64,000 nt of DNA from Terfezia claveryi (lineage: Eukaryota > Ascomycota > Pezizomycetes > Pezizales > Pezizaceae). Location of the stretch: assembly GCA_015179025.1 (NCBI GenBank), contig WHUX01000004.1:62001-126000 (forward strand), given 5' to 3'. Below the pieces are notes generated by a model, which worked only from the letters and a program-made list of their open reading frames with translations, searched no databases and was not told where the DNA came from. A program made the position numbers and the translations under genes. Positions 53,402 through 64,000 of the stretch are shown here, piece after piece (positions within the stretch are counted from its first letter, which is position 1; each line of letters starts with the position of its first letter).

Positions 53402-56400
53402 GATATAGCAATGTGGTATCAGAAGAGGGGGAGGGGGGTTCCCAGCTCTTGCGGAGGGAGGGATTTGCGCTGAAGATGACCCGGATTATAGGGCCGACTG
53501 TCAGTGGTGAGGTAGTGCAGGACGAAGTACAGGCGACGGAATGGCTAGTGAGACATTGTATTTGATGTGTGCTTCTCTATTACCTTTTATGTTTGTCTGA
53601 CCTTTTTTGGTGTCTTCTGATTTATCCTTAGGAGGCTATAACGGGTTTTGATATGACCGTGATGTGGGTACACTCTAGGTGTATGACTGGCTACTTTGAG
53701 TAGGTGCAACAGGAGTACGTGATACATGTATTTATCTGGTCCCTTTTTTTTTTTTTTTTTTTTTTTAAAATTGAATACTCCAATTGAAGTGTGGAGTTCT
53801 CAACTGCTCAAGTCATATGCAAGATAGTTGGAGCAATCTATTTGTGTTTTTAGCTCTGAGATTCTACCCTTTTATCATAACCAGTTTCATAGCTCAATGT
53901 GAATTGTGCCAACAAGATGAAGTATGATTGAGTTATTTTGCGATGCTGGAACATGAATGCACACCACTTAGGAAATACCGAGTATTATGAGAACGTTTCG
54001 GGTGAGCCGAGCCTACACAAGCAAAGCTCTCCCAACCACCAAACCGACAAAGACAAGGGACAAAAGAGAATACAACAGGTATGAAGGTGAGCTTTTTTAA
54101 ACTCCAACTGGCTAAAAGTATAGATCTCACGAGCAGGCAGTCAAAGCATGGTCATACCAACACACAGCCCCAAATCTCGCAATCTCTCGTTCGGGGGTTG
54201 TTGATACAATGTGATGATGATGATGATGATGATGATGAATCCTCAACATTCCCCTCATTATCGAGTTTCATTTAGAGATTTGTGTGAGGACTGTCACGTA
54301 AACTAATAGATATATGTACTGTAAATACTTTCTAATGATGGAGGCAAGATACTCAATATGTTTCGAGGGTAAGTAAGGGCTACTTGATTTTTGAATCTTG
54401 AATCTTATATACATAACCTTTTAATGGTAGGATAGAATTGCTGCGTGAACTCGAGCATTCTACATAAAGTTTTTCGAAGGCGTGAGCGGTAATTGCGGTA
54501 GGTATTGAGGCTGGATGCGGTTTTATTCATTGATTTCTGATATACAGTAGGTCTACTTCTTCTTCAATTTTATCCCAACATGAAGTGGCTGGGTTCAACT
54601 ACAAGTATCTATATGTAGTTATTATATTATTAAATACACTTAACTTACATCTTGTAAAAACACAATATAGAAGAAAAGTTTTTTTCCTACTAGGTACTTA
54701 CTATCTATTTTCAAACAACTAATAACCATATCTCACATCTAACCATGTCATATGTATAATAACCCTTTACACGAAACCTGAGTCCATATAAGTACATGCG
54801 GAACTTTTTTTAATGCCTTAAGGAATTCCAACTTTTCGGAATCATATTTCTTCTCAACAGTGGTCTACATTCCTGATTCATATCGAGTTGGATGTCTTTT
54901 TCCAGTTTCCGGTTCTTCCTGCTGCAAAATTGATATATGCGAGAAACTCGTGCTTTTGAGGCTTCTTTGTTACTTTAGAGGCTTCTTCCTATATATGCAA
55001 GAAACTCATGCTACATATTTACTTCTATTTTCAACAACTAATAACCATATCTCACATTCATATGTATAATAATCCTTTTACACGATTCCTATTTCTTTCT
55101 TTTTTTTTTTTTTTTTTTTTTTCCCCCTCTCTCTCTCCGCACTATGTACATTATATTTATTTAAATTAAATTAAATTAATAAATTGTTGTGTTGAAAAAA
55201 AAAAAAAAATTGCAAATGGGTGTCAATGATTTTAATCAACCTCATTAGCGGAGAAATTAGATCGACAGAGAAATTTTGTTATATAAAGATTAGGATGGTG
55301 GTGGGGGGGAGAAGAAGATAAAGAAGAAGAAAAAGGAGAGATTGCTTTCTTACAAAGTGTTTTTTTATTTTTATTTTTTTTTTTTTTTGGGGGGAAAGGG
55401 GAGGGGGGCTTTCAGTTTTTTATCCGCGAATGAAAAGCATTCTAACCCGCTACTCCCTTTGATACTTGCTTTGATATTAGTCAAAAAAAATATATATATA
55501 TATTGATCTGATTGATTTGATTTGATTTGATTTGATTTGATTTTGATTGCCTAGATAGTTTTTTTTTTTTTTTTTTTTTTGCTAGCCCAACTGACAATTG
55601 ATAAGTACGTAAGATGGAAAGCGGGCTCAGCGGACCAAGTAAAAAAAGCAATTGTGCCTGGTGTATCATATCAAAGTATTTCCCCACGTCTTTTTGAAGT
55701 TATCGTGTTTTGTAGTATATTTATTCTTTTTTCGAATGTGCTCTGGCTTAAGAAAAATTATATAACTTCCAAGCTATTTCATGGTCTGAGGGTAACAGCC
55801 TGGGTAACACAACCGTACGGATACATTCAATTTTCCGAACCCCCGAATACGGCTGGCCTAACCCGTTTGATTTATAAGACACCCACGTTGAAGATTGAGT
55901 AATCGAGTAACCAAAGGCCAGAATAAAAAGGGCACTTACACACTACTTGACCTTACTGTCACAACAGTAAATGATATTCGAGCAGTAGTCGAGACAAAGG
56001 GAGCACAATCAACTATGAGTAGCAAGTACTTGATGATCTCATTGCTTACTTAAGTGATCTGGTCTTCCCATTGATATTGTGTAGATTCATAAAATCCCAC
56101 ATTCAATCGTCCCACCCTTCAAACCAACATGACACATCCCATCCATATAAATCCATCGTAGCTAGTAAGGTATCATAACTAGTCGCAGGAGTGAGTATTA
56201 CTTACCGGCCAATTGATATGGGCAAATAAAATCAAATAAATAAAGAAAATAGAAAAAGTAAATGTGTAGAAAGTGTGGTAGATAACAAAGAATAAGAAAC
56301 ACCGTCATGAAATAATCATCAAAATGGCTTCCTCCCAATCACTGGCAAATAACCAGTATCAACGTCACCAAAAATCTCAGCCCATCCCTAGATCAAACGA

Positions 56401-56523
56401 TGAAAACATATCACCGGGGCATTCTTATAATCACAACTCAAAACGACTGTCGAAAAATCCACCCAATGCAGATACGGATATAATATACTCTCTTAACTTC
56501 ATGCTGTATCACGTGTCACGAAC
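53402..56523. other. 3.1-kb spacer, AT-rich, no supported gene
   Basis: Contains a T26 run near 53740, (GAT)8 at 54212-54237, two copies of a block including AACTAATAACCATATCTCAC (54716 and 55037, about 320 bp apart), T-runs at 55100 and 55371, (TTTGA)6 at about 55512-55542 and a T21 at 55560. A plus-strand frame at 55579-55902 is not supported. Confidence 0.5.
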
Positions 56524-58544
56524 TTACTCCTCCATTCTCCCAAACACACCGTCCTCTTCTTCTTCACTCTTTCTTCTGGACCTCCTCACGGCCCTATCAG
56601 AACCTCTCCTTCTTTCCCACTCCTCCTCTTCGTCATCATCGTCAATAGCCATCTCATCATCGGCACTCTGTTGGCTTGAATTGCGATGCGACATGCCCCC
56701 ATCGTAGTAAACGCTCTCTTCCTCAGTCTCCTCAATTTTCATCACGACATCACTGCCCCCACCTTGTGTTCTAGCTTGTTCCCTCAACTGGTGTAGGAAA
56801 CCAGGTGCAGTCATTGGGCTTCCTAGGATGCCCCTTGGTGTTACAGGAGTTGATCCAGGAGCAGCACCAAATGAACAGCTGAGAAGCTCGACTGCAGCAG
56901 CCAGACCTTCATCATCGGCAGCAGCGGCAGCAGCAGTGGCTACCCTATTCGAGTTCACAAAACTGCCAGCTCTTGGTCTTGACACATGCTGCCTATTCCC
57001 GAAATGTGATGGGAAGCTGCTTCCAGGATTGACGGGAGTTGGGACTGATCCCGCTAATAGCGGTGGAGCTGCGGAGTGGTGATATGAGCCATGGCCGTGA
57101 ACCCCGTGAGATGGCCTTTCCACCCTACCAGATGTAGTATATCTCTTCGAACCAGATCTAGGACGCGCACGAGGAGGCATAGGGGAACCACTTTCCATGT
57201 CAATCACAGATGCTGAGGAGCTGTTGTGATCTGTAGGAGGAGGGGTATCCTCTGAACCAGAGCTCACTGAGGAATTGTCATTGACGGATGCTCCACTGGA
57301 TGCTGTTGACACAGCTGGAGTTGGGTTTCCATTGTTATCATCAACCGACGGCGATGGGTTCATGGAAACAAGGATAGAAGCGGCCTCTAGGAGTTGGACC
57401 TGTTGGTGTTTGGATATCAGAAGTTTCGAAGTGAGTGACCATTCGGGTGTATGCTCCCATCTGTTTCATTCAAGCAGAATAGCCGAAACAACGCTTAGCC
57501 AAAACTTTCAATGCAAAACTTGTAGTGTAAGGGGGAACCCAAATTCACGAGGCGAAGCAAAAATATTCCAAGAAATTTCATTTGTTTCAAACGTAGACTT
57601 TGCAAAAAGAACGGACAATAGGGTATGTAATGCATTGGCGAGAGACCAGAAATTAATCCCGTTTATCTATGGACTTTCCGTTGCAACAACGGCAAGAAGC
57701 GGAGGCAGTACGAGGTAGAGGGTCATTGTTCTCATTAAAAGTTCAACAAAACAGAGAGAGGGGGGGACAAACAGATGCTTTGTCAGACAAGAACTGTGTT
57801 TATAGCCCTTTCCACATTTATCACACTTCAACTCAACTCCACCCTTGCCACGACTTTTCTCTTCTAAACTTTCACCTCCTAGAATTACATGAGCACCTTC
57901 ACTTGCTCTCCTCACCCTCCTATTGGTCGGTGTGGAAGAAGTAACGGAGTTTGACACAGCAGCACTACTTATGCCGCAGTTGACAGGAGTTGGAGAAGTG
58001 GGGATAGGGACCTTTCTGGGAAATGTGAATCCGCTTGCTGGCAGCGAACCTGCACCTAGTAAAGGGCTTGTTCCCCCGTTATTCGGCAGAGATGGGGGTG
58101 GTGACGGATATCCGTGCATTGGAGCTAATGAACCGCGAGGTGAATGAAGTCCAGCACTCAAACCCATTCCCATGCTGCGACCCACACTTCGTGAAAGAAT
58201 GGAAGTATTCGGCGGTGGAAGGGTTAATTGTAGGTCTGCCCCTTCTTTGACTGCTTGAGCTACCACCGCAAGGTTGGTTGCATTTGATGAGACACTTTTC
58301 CGACGAGTGACGCGGTGCATGGATGGGTTTGTCCCGAGGGAGTGGTGCCTGCTGTGCATCGAGAGTTTGCTTAAACCTATAGACGATGGAGATGTGAGAG
58401 CTGGTGGTTGATTGCCAATAAGTGGTATAGCTACAGTAAGTGGATCCTGAGGAAGAAGAGTGTTAATCTTAGGGAGCTGTTTGCACATTCAATAAGAGAA
58501 GATCTTCCACTTACGTGTGAGACGTTCGCCATGGCAGGCTTCAT
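56524..58544 (-). CDS. C2H2 zinc-finger regulator, 546 aa
   Basis: Nuclear DNA-binding protein of a conserved ascomycete C2H2 family. Exons in minus order 58544-58515, 58446-57773 and 57460-56524 join in phase. The start MKPAMANVSH is followed by a Ser/Pro-rich region. The single zinc finger (LKCDKCGKGYKHSSCLTKHLWEH) is split by the 312-bp second intron between Leu and Trp. Cys-x2-Cys and His-x4-His are intact only after splicing. The finger runs into TPEWSLTSKLLISKHQQVQLLEAA, the conserved extension of this family. The C-terminal half is low complexity: Ser-rich, an Ala7 run, an acidic Asp/Glu run and a basic RRSRRKSEEEE end, suitable for activation and nuclear import. Target genes unknown. 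Confidence 0.9.
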
Positions 58545-59530
58545 GTGTAGTCTGTAAGTATAACGATAGGCCTGCTGCTGTTGTTTCTTGTGGTTGTGTG
58601 AAGGGACAGTAGAAGGAGAGTTATTGTGACTTGTGTAGTTTACCTGCAAAATTACGACGGGCAAAGACCGGACGTGGTCCTGATTGGCGTTGAAACTTGG
58701 AAATAGTCGAGCTGAGAGGTTGTAGAGAAGAGAAAGGTGTGGTACAATCTTACAAATATTGACAATCGACGGAATTTTTCCCCTGGCCTTGCTCACAACC
58801 CAAGAAATTCCTGGTGGTGGTCTGTTGTGAAAGGGCCGTAAATTTGTTTTCCAATATAAGGCCCACCTGAATCGGTCCGTAGAGCTGTAAGGGCGCTTAA
58901 GGCTGGCACGCCGTATACTAATTATGCGGGGAGGTAGGAGGAGGAGGGGGGGAGGATGCGATGCGGCCTCGGTCGTTGGATTATGGATTTGGGTTTTTGG
59001 GTGTCTTAGACTTAGGCAAGTGAAGCCAACCCCATCCGAATGAACGAGGAGACGGGCAATTGAATGAGCGAGGAGGCCGAAGGAGAGACTGTTCAACTTG
59101 ACGATTTGACGAATTTGACGATTTGGCGATGGCGTGAGTAAGAGGAAGACAGGGAGATCACCACGGAAATGCACTTTATGGCCGGAGCTTAGAAATAGTT
59201 CCAAGTTCCTTAGCAGATGAATGCTACAGGGAACCCAATGAGGGCCAAACAATACTCTAGCACAAGCGTTCAGGGAGAAAGTAGTCATAAATTCCAACCA
59301 CAGAGTGATGCGTGTGCTGCTGTGTATTTATGCCCCATCCCCCCAATTCACACAAAGCTTGCCATGGATTTTTTTGAAAGCCGACTTCTTCATTCGCTCA
59401 GCATTCCTGGAGCTCATACATCATTGCCAGTCACGGGGGCTTGTCGCAAAAGTTCCGAGCCCGATTTCATATCGAGCCACCGTTACAGCCTTTAGTGAGG
59501 GTGGGAAGGGCAGGTCATCTAGGCGGATAA

Positions 59531-59569
<39 letters not shown>

Positions 59570-61868
59570 GTGTCTGGGTCGTTCCTCCTCCAATGGCATC
59601 ATTAGCACTCTGAGAAGCTGGAAGGGCGGAAGAGAGTTAACTTGAAAAACAATTGCGAGGGCAGAAGGCAACAAAAAAAGCGCGCAAGCTGCAAGCCATC
59701 CTGACAAGCCAGAGCCGATCAACTGGAGCGACTGGGCACATTATCAGAAAACAAATACGCTTTCATTGAACCGGTCATTTGATTCGTCCTTGTCCCTCCA
59801 CACTTTGCGGGCTGACAACCCACTTTTTTCCATCGGAGGTTTCTTGTTGACATTAATCCACGATTTTGGCTCCACATCGATAGATATCCTTACCTACCTC
59901 ACATCTTGTTGTGGAACAATTTATCACTTTTGGGTACCTGGAAAATGACGGATCCGGTGTATTTTGGTGGAGCTGTGGGGAGGTCCTTGTCTTTTTTTTT
60001 TCCTTTCTCCTTACACGGTTACAGATGTGCATTGCGCATATGCGAGAGCATGAGCGAGGCTGCGCACGCATCGAAGAATTGTAACCAGACCAAACCCGTC
60101 TCCTTCAATCAAAAGACGGTTAACTGTAACTATTCTAGCAAGTACCTAGGGTATAAAGGTTGAAGTGCTCCAACATTAAGTATGCCGACAGAGTCTCGCG
60201 TGGCAAATTGTACCGGACCATACGATTATTCCACTTCCTTGCAACAAATCGTTCAACTCAGGACTATCTCCCGCGGCGCAGTTCCTTCGTTTGCCCTCAG
60301 ATTGAGGAGCCCTGCTGGTTCGAGCCCTGCTAGCATTTCTTATGTTGGGAATCTCCATCCACCAGATAAAAGATCCTAGTAAGGAATTCGTATTTTGACG
60401 CTACCACAAAATAAACCCCCACAATGAAGGGTGTGGCCCACTGAAAGGCGAAGCTGTGAGGCTGCGTGCGGGTGTGGGGTAACGATCGCCCGGGCGCACG
60501 GCCAGCAGTAACCCTGAAAACATCCAACCATCGAAAATCTCGAACATAAAAGGGCTTCCTCAAGATTCATGGAGTTCATTGTTTCCAAGAACGAGCTACA
60601 TGCAAACATGGGACCCAAGCCTCGTTGATGCGTTCGTATCAAGGTCGATCTGGAAGATTCATGGAGTCTGGATGTAATATACCTGGGACCCTCTGTAGCA
60701 CAATTCTCCCCTTCCCTCAACCTCTCAAAAATTTATTTTCCATAACCAGAGTTATTTTGAGCTCCTTCAGGTCCCAGCTCCAATAATCCACTACTAATAG
60801 GTGACAGGAACCCCTATAAACTTTAGATTAGTAAAAATATCAATCGAGCCTACCGGTACCCCGCATTTTAGTTTCAAGAAAGTCCTCCACTAGATCCACC
60901 AGAAATCGAAAGTTGAAGCACAATTGTGGGATCAGCGGCTGTTCCTGTGAGGCTTGCATTTCACTGCATGAGCATAATTGGATTTCAGTTTTATTTTGAG
61001 AACCCAATTGGCTATGGGACAGGCGGGAATCGGCATACCTAGCCCATGAGCCACCAATAATCATAGAGTGTAGTATAGATTGGACCTTCGAGGACCGAAT
61101 ATTAATTTTCATATGATATCTCTAAATTCACTGTAAGCAAGTGCCATAGTTGCAGTCCCCAGCAACTCGGGGATGTCGACTCCAACTGCATCTCAGGATA
61201 TGAGCCTGGCAATCGACAGGGGCCAGTCAGATTCATAATTCGAGCTCGTCCCGGTGAAGTTCTTTGTTTGCCTGTGGTGTTCAACCCGCACCCAGGCCTT
61301 AGCAAATAGCACTAGTTCGCTGTATGTTATAATTGGCTTCATTAATTAATCAGGATCGGGATTTCTCATCATGGCGAGGATTTGGGAACTGCCACATTGC
61401 AAATTCATCTGGATTTATCAAGTCTTGCTGTTGATTGTGCCCAACTAGGTGGAGTGGCTCGCCAGTGATGACAGCCAAGCAAAAACTTTTCCTGCCAATT
61501 ATACATTTTCAATCAACCCTTCACCGAGTGGTATAGATCGCTGGATCCGGATGGTCTGGTGAAGATCTAGATATATCTTTTGTCTCGTATATATTCCCCC
61601 GGGTTTTGCTGTTTGCTTTTCCGGATTTTACGAGATACGACTGATAACGTACCGCGCGGGACCCTTGGCCATGAGGTCAGCTACTAATCTTATCTCTTGG
61701 GGCGCCTCTTAAGATGCCCCTGTTCCCGCTCCGACACTTTGTATTCCGAACTTTAATCCCCTCAACATCCGAGCCGACCTACCGTGCAGTTACAGGCCGC
61801 ATAGTGAAGCTGTGAGAAGTTAAGGGATCCCAGTGCAAACGTACAATACATAATCACAGACGCACAAC
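58545..61868. other. 3.3-kb spacer without a supported gene
   Basis: The first 750 bp are the upstream leader of the C2H2 gene and happen to be open in frame with its start. A T38 run lies at 59531-59568. From 59600 to 61868 I see only short unconnected frames. A GGTTCGAGCC word at 60318 has no tRNA around it. Confidence 0.45.
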
Positions 61869-63330
61869 ATGTCGGCGCCATATATCAAAACGGGCCGAGG
61901 CGGGGCTGGCAATATGTTCTCGCCTGAGGAGTTACGCAAGAAGGTACGTAACCGTACGCTGCTGAATGGTGGACAGAGCTGGAGCTTTGTTGGCTTCCCA
62001 CATACCAGCATATACCATAAATATATTGATTGGCTTTGGCTCAGCTGTTCATGTCATGGGAATGAAGTTGAAATACTACCAGATTTCTTTTGATGCTGCC
62101 AGCTCCCTTAAAGCTTAGGGCTTGAAATTTTCATTTTCATTTTTTTTCTGGGATCGCCGGATCGTATACCAATGGCTTTTAAATTGCTTCTTTGATATTC
62201 CCACGGACTTACCCCACGGAAAGTCGGGAGAATTGCATGTTTTGCAACCCATAGCCCATCTTACGTACCTCCTTACTCGATACAGCGATGAATTGTTGCA
62301 CGCTGCACACCTGGTCTGAATTGAGGTTGGAGTTCAAGTGGCCCATGGGATCTAGGAATACAATTCATCCAGGTGTGCAGCTCGCATGCAGCGTGCTACA
62401 ATTCATCGCGGTACCGAGTAGGTCGGTGGGGTTGGGCTCCCCGAGAACCAGTCACTGTTCAGCTCATTTGTAGGTATGCTAATGCACCTGCACCCAATGG
62501 ATAGGAGCACGAAGATCTTGAAGCGCAGCAGTCGACGAAGCTGGCGAATGAGGTTGCAGAGGAGCAAGTTGCTGCACATGGGTCTGGGGATTCTTCAGAA
62601 TATAAGCATATGGGAAGAGGTTAGTATTTATATATTCCTTTTTCCCCCCTACCGTCAAGTTTTATCCTTTATGCTGTTTATAGGAGGAAAACAGGTTTTT
62701 GTGTGAGAGCGGGGGGTGGTTCAGAGTGTAATGCTCAATCAACGTTGTCAAAGTGAAATGATTGGCCTTGCTTTTCATTTCAATTATTTACTTCTTTCTA
62801 CCACGTCTACCCACATATCTTTCATTTATTTTTCCTTTCTTCTCCCCTTGTTTCGTTCCCAGCATTCTTTTTCTTGCCTGTTTGGCTACAGCGCACCACC
62901 CAAACTAAATACCACAATTCCCCATTTCCCCACTTCCACTGCACCATTTCCCCCATTTCGCCATCGCTGATGACATTACTAATCTCCGACTTTTAGGCGG
63001 TGCTGGTAACTGGTATACCCCTAGCACACTCTCGAAAGAAGGCGTGTTCACAGACATTACACCATCGCCTGGGGCGTCGACTACTCCGGACCCAACATCT
63101 GTGAACCCCGCCCATGCGAATCATCATATCGACCCACGGCCGTGGCGGGGCAGAGGGGGGCGGGAAATTTCATGCTAGATAAGCCGGTGGAGCCGGAGGC
63201 GTTGGAGTTGGAAGAGAGGCACGCTGCACAGGAGGTACAGGAGGAGGTGAGGAGGGAGGTGGAGGCGGGGTTGAAGAGGCCGGAGAGTGCGTATCTGGCG
63301 CCGACGACATTGAAGAAGGATCAATGTTGA
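61869..63330 (+). CDS. DUF3602-type GRGGAGN-repeat protein, frameshifted in exon 3
   Basis: Exon 1 (61869-61943) gives MSAPYIKTGRGGAGN, exon 2 (62505-62619) an acidic helical stretch ending MGRG, and exon 3 (from 62997) continues GAGNWYTPSTL. The motif GRGGAGN, hallmark of fungal DUF3602 proteins, is therefore seen at the N-terminus and across the exon 2/3 junction. A third copy would be formed at about 63150-63170, but the G-run at 63155-63160 has six Gs. The reading frame then goes to a stop at 63178. One extra G would give RGRGGAGNF and open a good frame to 63330 (KPVEPEALELEERHAA, RPESAYLAPTTLKKD). So this is a one-base deletion, real or a sequencing error. Function of the family is unknown. 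Introns 561 and 377 bp, long for this window. Confidence 0.8.
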
Positions 63331-64000
63331 AGGCGAATAAGGGTGTAAAATATGGGGGACAAACGTAGACAAATGGGGGAAAATTTAGGTTTGGTGGTGG
63401 TCTATTGAAAATCGACCCGGACTTTGTTTTTCGCTTGGTTATTAATATTACCATCTGGCAAGGCTTTTCTGCTGCGATGCTAAATAAATAAATCTTCTTT
63501 TTTTTGGTGTGCGTTTATGGTTGTGCTTTTTTGATTATACTCGTTGCCCGTTCTTATTGATACTGGTGTCTCATCTGATTTCGTGGATGATGCTAGTGCT
63601 GGTGAGGATTGCTGAAGACGTTCGCGGAGGTCCTACTATTGCTGCTATCACTCTATGTTAGTCGAAAATATATGTTGAGTGAGCCGTCCCAGAGAGTTGA
63701 GGGTAACACATCCTATTTACAAGATCAGCAAAGCATCAACAATTTATTTATCAAAACAACCTCCCACACCTGAGAGAAGGTTTTTCACTACAATGTCAAC
63801 CTACTTCTAAAGAGCTCATACTTCCACTTCCACTCTTGTCATTATAACCAACGAACCAAAAAAGAACCAACCCACAGCATTAAAAATTACCTAACCAGAC
63901 CCATACCGTCATAAACAAATTACGCCCATATAAGTAAACCCTCTCACCAACAACTCCTCACACACTTCCCGCCAATTCCTCCCTCTTCCTCCCATACAAA
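63331..64000. other. Trailing intergenic region
   Basis: 3' flank of the DUF3602 gene followed by AC/CT-rich sequence (63880-64000), probably the leader of a gene beyond the window edge. No gene inside. Confidence 0.4.

Noticed and set aside
58431..59297. A 288-codon minus-strand frame that reads in frame into the C2H2 gene, suggesting a longer N-terminus.
   Set aside because: The text is low in protein-like pattern, the family start fits ATG 58544 and the first intron follows ten codons later. It is most simply the leader and promoter.
60190..60345. GGTTCGAGCC B-box-like word at 60318 as part of a tRNA gene.
   Set aside because: The T-stem has a mismatch, no acceptor stem pairs and the nearest A-box-like word is about 119 bp upstream.
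1..64000. CRISPR array, bacterial operon, rRNA genes or telomeric repeats.
   Set aside because: No regular repeat-spacer pattern, Shine-Dalgarno-led gene string, rRNA text or TTAGGG array is present. The short tandem repeats have no unique spacers.

Overview
The window looks like nuclear DNA of a filamentous ascomycete (Pezizomycotina). The evidence is short introns (mostly 55-140 bp) with GTRNGT donors, CTAAC/CTGAC-like branch points and YAG acceptors; multi-exon genes of fungal families (fungal C2H2 regulator, F-box/ankyrin proteins, Rab5 GTPase, DUF3602, an AA11-like LPMO, an HNH_2 protein); and decayed fungal transposons. No bacterial operon, tRNA array or rRNA is present. Gene density is low for an ascomycete: about 16 supported genes in 64 kb, separated by repeat-rich, homopolymer-rich DNA. 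The species cannot be named from the sequence.

Layout. 1-1446: no supported gene. 1447-4749: a CX5R tyrosine phosphatase (+) and a short-chain dehydrogenase (-), converging on a 22-bp tandem repeat. 4830-6540: GC-rich higher-order tandem repeat. 8079-9116: decayed metallo-beta-lactamase-fold gene. 9800-10230: decayed Tc1/mariner-type transposase. 10916-11446: orphan ORF. 11640-12050: cluster of a dispersed palindromic motif (TAGTCTGGTTGGCAC). 12475-13347: single-pass surface protein. 14638-18215: tandem F-box/ankyrin paralogues. 20285-21271: secreted LPMO-like protein. 22560-24130: minisatellites and a TA-flanked pogo-like miniature element. 24182-25157: HNH_2 protein (-). 27360-28730: chromovirus (Ty3/gypsy) relics, pol - LTR - gag. 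29335-29580: possible tRNA-derived SINE. 30226-31518: four-exon gene with a Crinkler-like N-terminus. 35038-38520: coiled-coil membrane protein (-). 39918-42908: 953-aa membrane protein. 44047-46737: low-complexity protein and an F-box-like protein. 46896-49838: intact-ended DDE transposon with a second, unrelated 881-bp element nested inside its transposase. 50170-51576: disordered protein (-). 52450-53401: Rab5. 56524-58544: C2H2 regulator (-). 61869-63330: DUF3602 gene with an apparent one-base deletion.

No gene cluster for a single pathway is evident. Housekeeping signalling and trafficking genes (phosphatase, Rab5, C2H2 regulator) are mixed with lineage-type accessory genes (F-box/ankyrin pair, HNH_2, Crinkler-like, LPMO), and the accessory genes lie among the transposons and minisatellites. 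The most noteworthy items are the nested transposon pair, whose outer reading frame is restored exactly when one target-site copy is removed; the dispersed palindromic motif; the Crinkler-like gene; and the DUF3602 gene with a frameshift in a G-run.
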